Below, piece after piece: positions 19,633 through 28,876 of a stretch of DNA of 64,000 nucleotides (position 1 is the stretch's first letter; the number at the start of each line of letters is the position of its first letter). Both the position numbers and the translations under genes were made by a program. The notes under the pieces are model-generated. The model made no database searches. It was given only the letters and a program-made list of their open reading frames with translations, and was not told the origin of the DNA. Source of the DNA: Pseudomonas reinekei (GTDB taxonomy: Bacteria > Pseudomonadota > Gammaproteobacteria > Pseudomonadales > Pseudomonadaceae); assembly GCF_001945365.1 (NCBI RefSeq), contig NZ_MSTQ01000004.1:124001-188000 (forward strand), given 5' to 3'.

Positions 19633-21095
19633 GCGCGACCATGCTTGAACACCTGGGCAAATACCGCATCGACAGCGTGCTCGGCAAGGGCGCCATGGGC
19701 ACGGTCTACAAGGCTTTCGACCCGCACATCGCGCGCGTGGTCGCGCTGAAAACGATCCGTCTGGAATTGCTGGGTGACGAACAGCATGAACACCTCATCA
19801 GTCGCTTCAAGAACGAGGCGCAGGCCGCCGGGCGCTTGAGCCACCCCAATATCGTTGCCGTCTACGATTACGGTGAAGACGCCGGCTCGGCCTATATCGC
19901 CATGGAATTCGTCGACGGCAAACCGCTCAACCAGCTTTTGCAGACACACCCGCCGCGACGCCTGGCACTGGCGCTGTGCTGGATGCGCCAACTGTTACAA
20001 GCGCTGGAATACGCCCATTCGCGTGGTGTGGTGCATCGAGACGTCAAACCGGCGAATCTGATGATCACCGCTGAGCAGCACTTGAAAGTGGCCGACTTCG
20101 GCGTGGCACGCATGGACTCATCGAGCCTCACCCAGACCGGCTCGATGATCGGCACGCCCAGCTACATGTCGCCGGAGCAGTTCTGCGGCACCTTGGTTGA
20201 CGGACGCTCCGATGTGTTCTCGGCCGGCATCGTGCTCTATCAGTTACTGACAGGCGAGCGGCCGTTTTCGGGTTCGGCCACCATGGTCATGCAGCAAATT
20301 CTCAATTCGATGCCCTTGCCGCCGTCGGTTCTGAACCCAACGCTGGACCCGCTGCTCGACGCGGTGATACTCAAGGCACTGGCCAAGCGCCCGGACGATC
20401 GTTATGCCTCGGCACATCAGTTTCTCAATGCCTTGCAAGAGATCGATGCCGAACTGCCCTTGGCCCAAGTAACGGACGATGATGCCACGCGGTTGATCAG
20501 CCCCAGGCGGGGCAGCTTCGAATCAACCATGGCCACCTTCCCCACGGCCCAATCGAGCGTCGCAGGCTCCAGCACGAGCGGAGTGCTGGACACCGTCTCA
20601 CCCTGGAAAAATCTGCTGCGGGCAGAGCTGGAAACGCTCCTGTCGCATCAGATTGGTCCCCTCGCCCGTCTGCTGGTCAAGCGCTCGCTGATAACCGCCA
20701 ATGACTTCGAAGCCGTGTGCAGCACATTGCTGACGCACATCCCCTCAGAGCGTGGCCGTGAGCAGTTCAAGTTGGCCACGGATACTCTGGCACGGCGCTA
20801 CACACCCGTTGAAGAATCGCCTGGCGATGCACAGTCCACTGGCGAAAGTCCGAGCCAGGCACCGAATGAACCCGCAACACCGGAGGACGGCAATTATGAC
20901 GCGTCGTTCGCCGCCCTCGCCGAACGGCACCTGACTCAAATCATCGGGCCGATCGCCCGCATCGTGGTCAGTCGGGCCAGTCGCGCCACCGACAGCAAAC
21001 CCGCGTTTCTCGATCGGCTGGCTGAACACATCAATGATCCGTCGGCGCGGACTGAATTTTTTCGTCTGCTGCATAGCCTCGGAAATGCCTCATGA
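19629..21095 (+). CDS. ppkA: Hanks-type Ser/Thr protein kinase (PpkA-like)
   Basis: The kinase domain covers about residues 8-270. It has the glycine loop (LGKGAMGTVY), the catalytic Lys in VVALKT, the HRDVKPAN catalytic loop, DFG in ADFGVARM, and the GTPSYMSPEQ activation segment. In T6SS loci such kinases phosphorylate the FHA scaffold to switch on assembly. Unlike P. aeruginosa PpkA, no transmembrane segment or von Willebrand domain is visible. Instead the C-terminal third contains two similar helical segments (about 338-400 and 430-486), each with an IGPxAR core, joined by a Pro/Glu-rich linker. It overlaps its neighbours by four bases on both sides (ATGA), so sensor, kinase and phosphatase are translationally coupled. 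The symbol is by analogy with the T6SS role. Confidence 0.9.
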   Translation: MSATMLEHLGKYRIDSVLGKGAMGTVYKAFDPHIARVVALKTIRLELLGDEQHEHLISRFKNEAQAAGRLSHPNIVAVYDYGEDAGSAYIAMEFVDGKPLNQLLQTHPPRRLALALCWMRQLLQALEYAHSRGVVHRDVKPANLMITAEQHLKVADFGVARMDSSSLTQTGSMIGTPSYMSPEQFCGTLVDGRSDVFSAGIVLYQLLTGERPFSGSATMVMQQILNSMPLPPSVLNPTLDPLLDAVILKALAKRPDDRYASAHQFLNALQEIDAELPLAQVTDDDATRLISPRRGSFESTMATFPTAQSSVAGSSTSGVLDTVSPWKNLLRAELETLLSHQIGPLARLLVKRSLITANDFEAVCSTLLTHIPSERGREQFKLATDTLARRYTPVEESPGDAQSTGESPSQAPNEPATPEDGNYDASFAALAERHLTQIIGPIARIVVSRASRATDSKPAFLDRLAEHINDPSARTEFFRLLHSLGNAS

Positions 21096-21904
21096 ACGAC
21101 TGCCCACTTGGCGTTCCAGGCCCCCATCGACTGATCAACGGCCTGGCCTGCGGTCTCAGTGATACCGGACCGGTGCGCCAGCACAACGAAGACAATTTTC
21201 TGGTCGATACTCATCTCCAATTACTGGCGGTGGCTGATGGCATGGGGGGGCATCAGGCCGGCGCCCAAGCGAGCGCCATGGCCTTGACCACCTTGCGAGA
21301 ATGCCTCAGCCACCCGCCGATACCGACCCAGGTCAGCGTCGACCCGGACGCCACTTGCCAGATGCCGAGCATGAAGGCCATCGGCACCCTGCAAGCGGCG
21401 ATAGAGCACGTGAATGCACGCCTGTTTGCGCAAAACCAGGCGCAGCACATGGGTGACGGCCAAGGCATGGGCACCACGCTGACCGGGGTCTGGCGCAGCG
21501 ATCCGCGAGGTCCGTTGATAGTTTTCCACGTCGGTGACAGTCGACTGTATCGCTACCGCAACGGCCAATTGCTGCAACTGACCCGTGACCAGACCTGGTA
21601 CCAACAAGCCCTCGACGCCGGGCATTTTGATCGCTTGCCATCACGCAACCTGCTGCTGCAAGCCATCGGACCGTCACTCAAGGTCGAGCCGCAGATTGCC
21701 ATGCATCCCGTGCAGCCCGGGGATGTGCTGATGCTGTGCAGCGACGGCCTGCATGGCAGCGTGCCCCATCAGGAACTGGCGCAACGGCTGAGCCAGGTGA
21801 GCAACGACTCCCTGGCGGCGGTGTGCGAGGGTCTGATTGAACTGGCCGCCGAATACGACGGCCGGGACAACGCCACGGTATTGCTGATGCTGTGTGAACA
21901 TTAA
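21092..21904 (+). CDS. pppA: PP2C-family protein phosphatase (PppA-like)
   Basis: This 270-aa phosphatase carries the PP2C metal-binding and catalytic motifs in order: VADGMGGHQAG, GDSRLYR, CSDGLHG and GRDNATVLL. In T6SS clusters it dephosphorylates the FHA protein and opposes the kinase encoded just upstream (four-base overlap). It is cytoplasmic, with no signal or membrane segment. The gene ends the plus-strand operon and its stop overlaps the stop of the convergent tagF by a few bases, leaving no room for a dedicated terminator between the two operons. Confidence 0.93.
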   Translation: MNDCPLGVPGPHRLINGLACGLSDTGPVRQHNEDNFLVDTHLQLLAVADGMGGHQAGAQASAMALTTLRECLSHPPIPTQVSVDPDATCQMPSMKAIGTLQAAIEHVNARLFAQNQAQHMGDGQGMGTTLTGVWRSDPRGPLIVFHVGDSRLYRYRNGQLLQLTRDQTWYQQALDAGHFDRLPSRNLLLQAIGPSLKVEPQIAMHPVQPGDVLMLCSDGLHGSVPHQELAQRLSQVSNDSLAAVCEGLIELAAEYDGRDNATVLLMLCEH

Positions 21905-22584
21905 CGGGCCGGCTGCCCGCCGCTGAGCATGTCGACATAGGCCCGGTCGCTCGGCAAGCCGCTGCTCACCAGCAGGCTAGGCGGACATTGCGCCGAGCCG
22001 TCAGTCCAGAACAGCGCCCGGGCACTGTGTTCACTCAGCTCCAGCGACGCCAGCCACGCTTGCCGATCTTGCCCGGCAGGCCACTCGAACCAGGATTCGG
22101 CGGGGGCTGAAGTGCTGCCGTACTGAACACCGCTGTGCGGATCACCCGATGGTTCGTGCAGGCTGAACAGCGCGTGATCGAAGGTGCTCAGGCAAAAGTG
22201 CGCGTCGAGCGTCGATAACGCCATGGTTTCCAGCGCTGCGTACCAGTCGTCGTCCAGGCTGAGTCGCTGCAGGGCGGACACCGGCGGCCCGCCGTAGGCC
22301 AGAGTCAGTGGAAAACAGCGTCCGACCCGATCCACGCTCGGCATCAGTACGCCCGCCCAGGACAGTTCGCCGCACACACCGCTGGCCAGGGCAAAGCGCC
22401 AGATCGGGCTGCACAGGTACGTCGGCAGCCACTGGTGGCCGAGGCGCTCGCGGCTGCTGGTCAGCGCGGCCTGTAACCATGCGTCCCAAATACGCAGGAA
22501 CGCCGGCGACAAGCGTCGACCGATAAAATCGCCATGGCTGGCGAGTTTGCCGTAGAAGCCGCTACGTGACATTCGCTGATCCAT
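21901..22584 (-). CDS. tagF: TagF-like T6SS accessory protein (ImpM family)
   Basis: This 227-aa protein starts with the typical TagF/ImpM opening (SGFYGKLASHGDFIGRRL) and has the DAWLQAAL region that follows in the family. TagF is a post-translational repressor of T6SS assembly that acts with the kinase/phosphatase pair. It is the last gene of the long minus-strand operon, nine bases after tssM, and converges on pppA. The ATG chosen has AAGGG upstream; a second ATG four codons in is possible. Confidence 0.92.
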   Translation of the reverse strand: MDQRMSRSGFYGKLASHGDFIGRRLSPAFLRIWDAWLQAALTSSRERLGHQWLPTYLCSPIWRFALASGVCGELSWAGVLMPSVDRVGRCFPLTLAYGGPPVSALQRLSLDDDWYAALETMALSTLDAHFCLSTFDHALFSLHEPSGDPHSGVQYGSTSAPAESWFEWPAGQDRQAWLASLELSEHSARALFWTDGSAQCPPSLLVSSGLPSDRAYVDMLSGGQPAR

Positions 22585-22593
22585 GCGCGGCCC

Positions 22594-25500
22594 TTACAGT
22601 CGGCTCGGGCAGCGGAACTGCTCGAGTGCGTTGCGGCGGAACGGGTTGATCACACTGCTGGCGCGCAGCTCGTACTGAACCCTGCGGCCATCGAGATTGA
22701 ACTCGACCTGATAGCGTTCGCCCTGCCCGCCTCGCACCGAGCCTTTGTCCAGAAGGTGCAGCCAGGCCCAGGGGCCGTCGCTGTCGAGCGGCCTGGCCGA
22801 CGCGGGCTCGCTGTGCAGATTCACGCGATCACCGCCCTTGCCGCTGGGCAACACAATCGGCGTGAAGTTAGCGACCACGCCCGCCTCGTACACCACCGGT
22901 TGCCCATCGATATCAAGGATCACTTTGTTCAGTCCGGGATCGGCGGTCACTGCTTTCAAATCAAAACGCAGGGACGGCTGGCGAGCGCCGTTGACGAAGA
23001 ACATGTCGCGTAACCGCGCCGCGCGCTGAAATTGATCGATCACGTCCTGGGATAAGCTCATCGAACCACTGCCCGCCGTACGAGGACGCCACGGGTTGCT
23101 GCTCATATCGACGTAAGGCACCAGGTTTTTGCTGAAGAAGTCGTCCATCACGCCGCCGGGTCCGAAGAACTTGCCGAAGTCGTCCGCGGTGATGTCACGG
23201 TTGGCGGTGCGCACCAACGGATAGCGACCGTCGATGGCAGCGCGACAGAATGGCGCGCCAACCGAATTCCACAGCGCATTCAGGCGTTCGCGCTCATTGC
23301 CGAGGGTCAACGCCCCGCCACGGCTGTCGACATCTCGCAGCACCGCAGAAAGGGGCGCGGGCAACGTGGTGGCAGCCCGTTTGAGGCGCGTCAGCACTTC
23401 CCCTGATGGTGCTGGCGAACCGCTGCGACGGGCGGCTTCGGCGCTGTCGAAATACTGCGCAGCGTCTTTCAGCAGCGCACTCACGTCATCCAGCGGACCC
23501 GGAGCCGGGCTGTTGACCAGACTGTGCAACGCGGCGAAATGCGGGTCTACGGGGTTGTACGGGGTGTCGAGCGGTGCACCGGCTTCGTTACCGTCCAGGG
23601 CGGATCGAAGTTTCTTGCGCGCCGCCTCGAAGCCATCGCGTACCGGCTGAGCACCGGCCGCCTCGGTGCTGCCCGTCAGTGCGTTTTCGAGGGTCGTTTC
23701 GCGCGAGGCCAGCTGCAGGAACGCGCGCAATGGCGAGTCATTGGCCGAGAGCGCGCTGCTGACCAACGCGGCCTGGTCAAGACCGGTCAGCGATACCAGT
23801 TGCACGTCGGCGAGCAAGGCGTCCCATTGCCTGATGTACTCGGCGTAATACAGACCCAGCACGGCTTGCTGCATGGCCACGGTATCGGCGGCGCTGTGTT
23901 TTTCCTCCCTGCCCAGCACCCATTTGTCCTTGGCCATCTCCGCCACGGCTGTGCTGCTGCGCGCCACCCATTCACGATAACCGGCGACGCTGAACACACC
24001 GCTCACGCCCTGGGACAACGGTACACCGCTGCGCCGTACCAGCAGCGCCGACACGTCGCGACCGGCCGCGCCACTGACGCTCGACTCCGGCAAACGCAAC
24101 GCCGCCACCTGGCGCTTGAGACGGTTATAAGTGCGCTCGGCCAGCGGCATACCCGCCAGGGTCTGGCGCACCTTGGAGACCAGTGCCGCGTCCAGCTGCA
24201 CCGGCTCGGCGCCCTCGTCCTCGGCATCGAACAACGCCTGTACGTGGTCAGACAGCTGCTGGCGTTGATCTTCAGTGGCTTGCGGCAATTCGCGACGCCA
24301 ATCCACCTCGACCCAGGCTTGAACCGACTGCGCGTCGAAATACTGCCGCTCACCGAGCATCAGATACACGCGCAGGGTTTCGTAGAGGAACTCCTGATTA
24401 CTCGCATCGCCACGGCGCAGCGCGCTCTCCAGATTATTGACAATGCGCGGCAGCAAGGTGCTGCGCAGGAGACGGCGATACAGCGTAATCGCGCCTGTAC
24501 CGAGTTTTTCGCCCTGATACACCCCCAGGCGATTCAATAACGGAACCGGATCCTCGCGATGGGCGAAGCCGGCCGGCAGCGAGCGGGCGGCGTTCAACAG
24601 CGGCAATGTCACCAGCGCATTGCCTTGGGTCGGCAGTTCACGCGCCTTTCGTGCGACATCGGTCACCGCTTGGGCGGAAGCCTGCACCAAGGCTGCATTT
24701 CGTTGATAGCTGACTGTCAGGCCAATCATCAGCATCAGCGTCATGAGGCCGATCAGCGCCATGGCGCCGCGCAGCCAAAAGCGCTGACGACGCTCCTGCA
24801 CGGGATTGATGCCCGCCAGCCCGGCCTCCTGGAAAATCACTTCACGCATCAGCCGCGTGATGAAATAACTGCGACCACTGGCAAATCCTGACGGCAGGCT
24901 GCTGCGACCAAGACCGAAGGCTGCCGCCAGCGACGACATGACCCGATCAATTGGGTTGCCCTGCTGAGTGCCACTGGTGAAATAGACGCCGCGCAGCAAC
25001 GCCGGATCCTGGAAGCGGTTGGGCTCGAACACCGTATTCAGAAAACGCGTCAGCACCTCGCCGATCCCGGCGAACTGTTGCGCGAAGCTGTACAACAATG
25101 CTCGCCGCGTGAGATCGCGCTCCTGTTGCATGCGCTCCAGTACGCGCCCGTGCAGTTGCTTTTCCAGCGCATCGAAGCGATCCGGGAAACCGGCGAGCGC
25201 CGCCCCGGCCAGCGGCACCTGACCGCCCTGGGCCGGCGGGAATGTCACACCCCACACTTGCGAGCGTTCTTCACGGCCCATGGGTTCGAAAAATTCGGCA
25301 AACCCGGCGAGCAAGTCGCACTTGGTCACCACCACGTACACCGGGAAATTCAAGCCCAGGCGTTCCTGCAGTTCCTGAATCCGCGCCCGGATCGCGAGTG
25401 CCTGGGTTTGCCGCTGAGCTTCATTGTGCTGCAACAAGTCGCTGACACTGAGTGCGACGATGACACCATTGATCGGACGGCGGCGGCGATGTTTTTTCAG

Positions 25501-26172
25501 TAAATCGAGAAAGCCGAACCACGCCGCCCTGTCGACTTCGGTGTAGCTGTCCTGAGTTGTGTAACGCCCGGCCGTGTCGAGCAACACCGCTTCATCGGTG
25601 AACCACCAGTCGCAATTGCGCGTGCCCCCGACGCCGCCCACGGCTGCCGGGCCGTGGGAGTCGCTGAGTGGAAATTGCAGGCCGGAATGGGTCAGCGCCG
25701 TGGTTTTGCCGCTGCCAGGGGCACCGACGAACAAGTACCACGGCAGCTGATACAAATAGCGGTTACTCAGCTTCCAGCCCGGCGACGCCTTGCGCAACAC
25801 GGCCATCGCGCCACGCATGCGTTCGCCGAGCAGCGCCATTTCGGCTTCAGAGGCTTTGGCTTCCGAGCGCCGCTGTGTAGCGTTTTCGTCGCCCTCCACA
25901 CCTTGCATCAACAGGCGATTGGCGCGCTGCACGCGCCACGCGGCGATTCCCCAATACAGCGCCCAGACCACAAACAGCGCAGCGATCAAACGCCAGCGCC
26001 AGGCCTCAGGCGCCAAGGGCTGACGGCCATCGAATGCCAGCAGCGGGCCTTCGTACCACACTAATAGCGAGACCGACACCACGCCGGCCAGCGACACCAG
26101 CCAGGACTTGCCCAGCCAGTTGGAACAGCCCTTGATCTGCGACCAGGCATTCCAGATATTTAAGTTACCCAT
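22594..26172 (-). CDS. tssM: T6SS inner-membrane protein TssM (IcmF)
   Basis: This 1192-aa protein has two N-terminal transmembrane segments (about 22-40 and 60-80), a cytoplasmic P-loop NTPase domain with GAPGSGKTT near residue 150, a third membrane segment near 465-485, and a long periplasmic region. That layout and length are typical of TssM/IcmF, which spans the periplasm and joins the TssL baseplate dock to the outer-membrane lipoprotein TssJ. The Walker A motif is intact, so an ATP-dependent form is expected. It lies two bases downstream of tssL. Its usual partner gene tssJ is not seen in this cluster. Confidence 0.96.
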   Translation of the reverse strand: MGNLNIWNAWSQIKGCSNWLGKSWLVSLAGVVSVSLLVWYEGPLLAFDGRQPLAPEAWRWRLIAALFVVWALYWGIAAWRVQRANRLLMQGVEGDENATQRRSEAKASEAEMALLGERMRGAMAVLRKASPGWKLSNRYLYQLPWYLFVGAPGSGKTTALTHSGLQFPLSDSHGPAAVGGVGGTRNCDWWFTDEAVLLDTAGRYTTQDSYTEVDRAAWFGFLDLLKKHRRRRPINGVIVALSVSDLLQHNEAQRQTQALAIRARIQELQERLGLNFPVYVVVTKCDLLAGFAEFFEPMGREERSQVWGVTFPPAQGGQVPLAGAALAGFPDRFDALEKQLHGRVLERMQQERDLTRRALLYSFAQQFAGIGEVLTRFLNTVFEPNRFQDPALLRGVYFTSGTQQGNPIDRVMSSLAAAFGLGRSSLPSGFASGRSYFITRLMREVIFQEAGLAGINPVQERRQRFWLRGAMALIGLMTLMLMIGLTVSYQRNAALVQASAQAVTDVARKARELPTQGNALVTLPLLNAARSLPAGFAHREDPVPLLNRLGVYQGEKLGTGAITLYRRLLRSTLLPRIVNNLESALRRGDASNQEFLYETLRVYLMLGERQYFDAQSVQAWVEVDWRRELPQATEDQRQQLSDHVQALFDAEDEGAEPVQLDAALVSKVRQTLAGMPLAERTYNRLKRQVAALRLPESSVSGAAGRDVSALLVRRSGVPLSQGVSGVFSVAGYREWVARSSTAVAEMAKDKWVLGREEKHSAADTVAMQQAVLGLYYAEYIRQWDALLADVQLVSLTGLDQAALVSSALSANDSPLRAFLQLASRETTLENALTGSTEAAGAQPVRDGFEAARKKLRSALDGNEAGAPLDTPYNPVDPHFAALHSLVNSPAPGPLDDVSALLKDAAQYFDSAEAARRSGSPAPSGEVLTRLKRAATTLPAPLSAVLRDVDSRGGALTLGNERERLNALWNSVGAPFCRAAIDGRYPLVRTANRDITADDFGKFFGPGGVMDDFFSKNLVPYVDMSSNPWRPRTAGSGSMSLSQDVIDQFQRAARLRDMFFVNGARQPSLRFDLKAVTADPGLNKVILDIDGQPVVYEAGVVANFTPIVLPSGKGGDRVNLHSEPASARPLDSDGPWAWLHLLDKGSVRGGQGERYQVEFNLDGRRVQYELRASSVINPFRRNALEQFRCPSRL

Positions 26173-26174
26173 GA

Positions 26175-27473
26175 TTACTGCGCCTGTGCGGGAACGAGCA
26201 AGGTAATGTCGACGCGTCGATTGCGCGCGCGATTGGCCGGTGTGTCGTTTTCCACCAATGGTTCGGTTTCGCCGCGCCCCTCGGTGCGATAACGCTGGGC
26301 CGGGCCGGCCTGTTCGGCCAGCAAGCGCGCCACGGTTTTCGCGCGGGCCAGGGACAGGTCGAAGTTTGAAGACAGCCGCGCTGAAGCCGACGGTCTTACG
26401 TTGTCGGTATGCCCAACCACCACCACCGCGCCCGGTTGACTGGCCAATGCCTGGCCAATTCGTGTCAGTAAAGGCTCGAACGCTTTCGCCGCTTCAGCGC
26501 TGCCGGAATCGAACACGCCGTCGCCGCGCAAGGTGATCACCGAGCGGTCTGCGCTTTCCTTGACACTCACAAGTCCTTCGGCGATTTCCGCTGCAAGGAA
26601 GCCCGAAACACGCACAGGAGGCGGGGTGATGGGCGCGACGACGGGCGGCAACGGCGAGACCACGCGCACCGCGCCCATCTGCGCAAACACCGGGTCGGAC
26701 CTGTGGTTCAGCAAGCCGTTGAAGGTCAGTTGCAAGGTCACCAACAGCACCGCCGCCACCGCCGCCAGCACCCATAACGGCAACAGGCGCAGCATCGAAC
26801 GCTGCTCGGTCGCGGTACCGCGCCAGTGTGGCGACAAATCCTGCTCTTGCAGGCCACGCTGCTGGCGGATCAGGCCGAACAATCGTTCGCGCAGATGACT
26901 CAGTTGCTCGGAGCCCTGTTCGATCACTCGATAACGCCCTTCCAGACCGAGGGCGATGCACAGGTAAAGCAGTTCAAGCACATCGACGTGGCGCGCGGCG
27001 TCTTGGCTGAGCCGTTGCAGGATCACGAAAAACTTTTCCCCGCCCCAGGCTTCGTTGTGGAAGGTCACCAACAAGCTGCGGGTGCTCCATACGCCGGCGC
27101 CCCACGGCGTACTGGAAATGGTTTCGTCGACCAGGGTGCAGAGTGCGTACCGGGCGGCAGCCACGGTTTCGGATTCGATCCGGCTGGCGCGGGCTTGGGC
27201 TTCGAAATGCTTCATGGCCGTGACCAGCCGTTCACGCAGCAGGTCCATGTCCGGCGCAGTGTTCGTTGAGCGCAGCGGCACCACCAGGTCCAGCAGCGGA
27301 TTGGCCGCGCGCACCAGTGGGTTCAGCCCCTGGCCATTGAGCGCCATAGGCTCAACGGCTTGGTGCACGCGGTACGCCGTGTCGGGCGCTGTGTTGCGCC
27401 GCCCGCCCGGATTGGGCAGCAGTATCGTGCGGTCAGCGTCTTGTCCCGCGCCATAAGGGTCGTTCAGATTCAC
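26175..27473 (-). CDS. tssL: T6SS protein TssL (DotU) with C-terminal OmpA domain
   Basis: This 432-aa protein has a cytoplasmic DotU domain (about 60-220, including TLVDETISSTPWG), one transmembrane helix (about 227-247) and a periplasmic OmpA/MotB peptidoglycan-binding domain. The OmpA domain carries VVVVGHTDN, NFDLSLARA and the final NRRVDITL. This is the extended TssL form that anchors the membrane complex to the cell wall itself. Such a built-in anchor matters here because no separate tssJ or TagL-type anchor gene is visible. Confidence 0.96.
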   Translation of the reverse strand: MNLNDPYGAGQDADRTILLPNPGGRRNTAPDTAYRVHQAVEPMALNGQGLNPLVRAANPLLDLVVPLRSTNTAPDMDLLRERLVTAMKHFEAQARASRIESETVAAARYALCTLVDETISSTPWGAGVWSTRSLLVTFHNEAWGGEKFFVILQRLSQDAARHVDVLELLYLCIALGLEGRYRVIEQGSEQLSHLRERLFGLIRQQRGLQEQDLSPHWRGTATEQRSMLRLLPLWVLAAVAAVLLVTLQLTFNGLLNHRSDPVFAQMGAVRVVSPLPPVVAPITPPPVRVSGFLAAEIAEGLVSVKESADRSVITLRGDGVFDSGSAEAAKAFEPLLTRIGQALASQPGAVVVVGHTDNVRPSASARLSSNFDLSLARAKTVARLLAEQAGPAQRYRTEGRGETEPLVENDTPANRARNRRVDITLLVPAQAQ

Positions 27474-27505
27474 GTCGATTTACCTTCACTTTTACACTGC
27501 ATGGC

Positions 27506-28834
27506 TCAGTTACGGATGGCCCAGAACTGCATCTCCAGCCCCGGAAATGTGCCCGCCACATGCATGGCGAAGCCGACCGAGTGAGTGAGCTGCTGCCAGT
27601 AGTCGCTGGCGCGATCGAGTTCGAAATAGGTGAACCCCGCGTGATACGGCAGTTGGCGGGGCGCCACGGGCAAAGGACGCAGGCCGATGCCTGGCAATTG
27701 CAGGTTGACCAGGTCGCGAATTTTTTCCACCGAGCCGATTTTGACCTGCGGCGGGAAGCCGCTGCGCACCGCTTCGGCGGGCATCTGCGCGTGGACGGCC
27801 AGCACGAAGGTGGCCGATCGCAGCAGTTGCGGGTCCGGCACCACCGCCACACGAATGCCGAATTGACGCTCTTCCAGCGCAATCTGCACCGCCCGCGCGT
27901 CGATGACCGTGGCCAACGCGCGACGCAGATCGACCATCAACGGGGCGAAACTTTCCGCTAACGCGGCATGGCGATACACCGGGTAAGTCGCACTGCGTTT
28001 ATCCGGGCGGGTGAAGGTGGCCAGTTCGCCGGCCAAGGGCGCAAGCGTCTGGTAGAGCGCCTCCGGGTGCAGGCCGGTCATGCTCGCCAGGTGACGAATC
28101 AATGGTTCGCTGCGGTTGAGCAACTGCAGGAGCAGAAAGTCGGAGATTTCTGCTGCGCCGCCGCCACCGGACTGCGACAGCCGCATCGCCATGGCGTCGC
28201 TGCGTTGATGCAGCAGCCCTAGCAGTTCCTCAAGGAAATTCACCAATACCGGTGCAGCGCAGAGGTCCAGGCACGGAGGGCAGTAGTGCAGGTCAAGCGT
28301 GACTTGCTTGTCGGCGCGACGTTCGATGACCCGCGCGACGCCGAGGCTGGTGTAGGCGTCCGCCACGTCAGTCGCAAACGCCAGGCGCAGACGTTGTTTG
28401 CCTACCGTCATCAACGCGCTGCTGTCCAGGCCGTTGCTGTCCCAGGCCTCATATTCCACGGCACGATGACGGGCAAAGTTTTCCGCGCTGGGGCGGTCAT
28501 CAACCTCGGCCACACCATGCCGGCGTGTCGGCAACGCGAGCACCACTATCACGTCCCGTGCATCGGCAGGTATCTCCAGCGGCAGCGGCATTTCATCGAA
28601 CGGGAGGCCTACCGGCGTACCATCGGGCAGCACACCGCTGAAGGATTTCAGCGCCAGCTTACCCAGCGCCAGGTGCTGCTCGTCCAGTTCAAGGCGGCTG
28701 AAACCCCAGCCGTAGGCTTGCAGTGCGCCGATACGGGACTCGATGTGCGCTTGCAGGAAACGGTCGTGTTGCTGCAGATGCTGCGGTTGCAGCAGCATGC
28801 CTTCCGACCAGATGACTTTACTGTTCCAGGACAT
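27506..28834 (-). CDS. tssK: T6SS baseplate protein TssK
   Basis: This 442-aa protein opens with the characteristic MSWNSKVIWSEGMLLQPQHL region, followed by QQHDRFLQ, typical of TssK (ImpJ/VasE). TssK links the baseplate wedge (TssE/F/G) to the TssL-TssM membrane complex. Its length is normal for the family. It lies between tagH and tssL with short spacers (42 and 32 bases), so the whole set is expected to be co-transcribed. In many clusters tssJ sits between the FHA gene and tssK; here the 42-base spacer is too short to hold it. Confidence 0.96.
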   Translation of the reverse strand: MSWNSKVIWSEGMLLQPQHLQQHDRFLQAHIESRIGALQAYGWGFSRLELDEQHLALGKLALKSFSGVLPDGTPVGLPFDEMPLPLEIPADARDVIVVLALPTRRHGVAEVDDRPSAENFARHRAVEYEAWDSNGLDSSALMTVGKQRLRLAFATDVADAYTSLGVARVIERRADKQVTLDLHYCPPCLDLCAAPVLVNFLEELLGLLHQRSDAMAMRLSQSGGGGAAEISDFLLLQLLNRSEPLIRHLASMTGLHPEALYQTLAPLAGELATFTRPDKRSATYPVYRHAALAESFAPLMVDLRRALATVIDARAVQIALEERQFGIRVAVVPDPQLLRSATFVLAVHAQMPAEAVRSGFPPQVKIGSVEKIRDLVNLQLPGIGLRPLPVAPRQLPYHAGFTYFELDRASDYWQQLTHSVGFAMHVAGTFPGLEMQFWAIRN

Positions 28835-28876
28835 TTGGATTCTCGCTCGAATGAAAGGCGTGGGTGGCGGCGCGGC

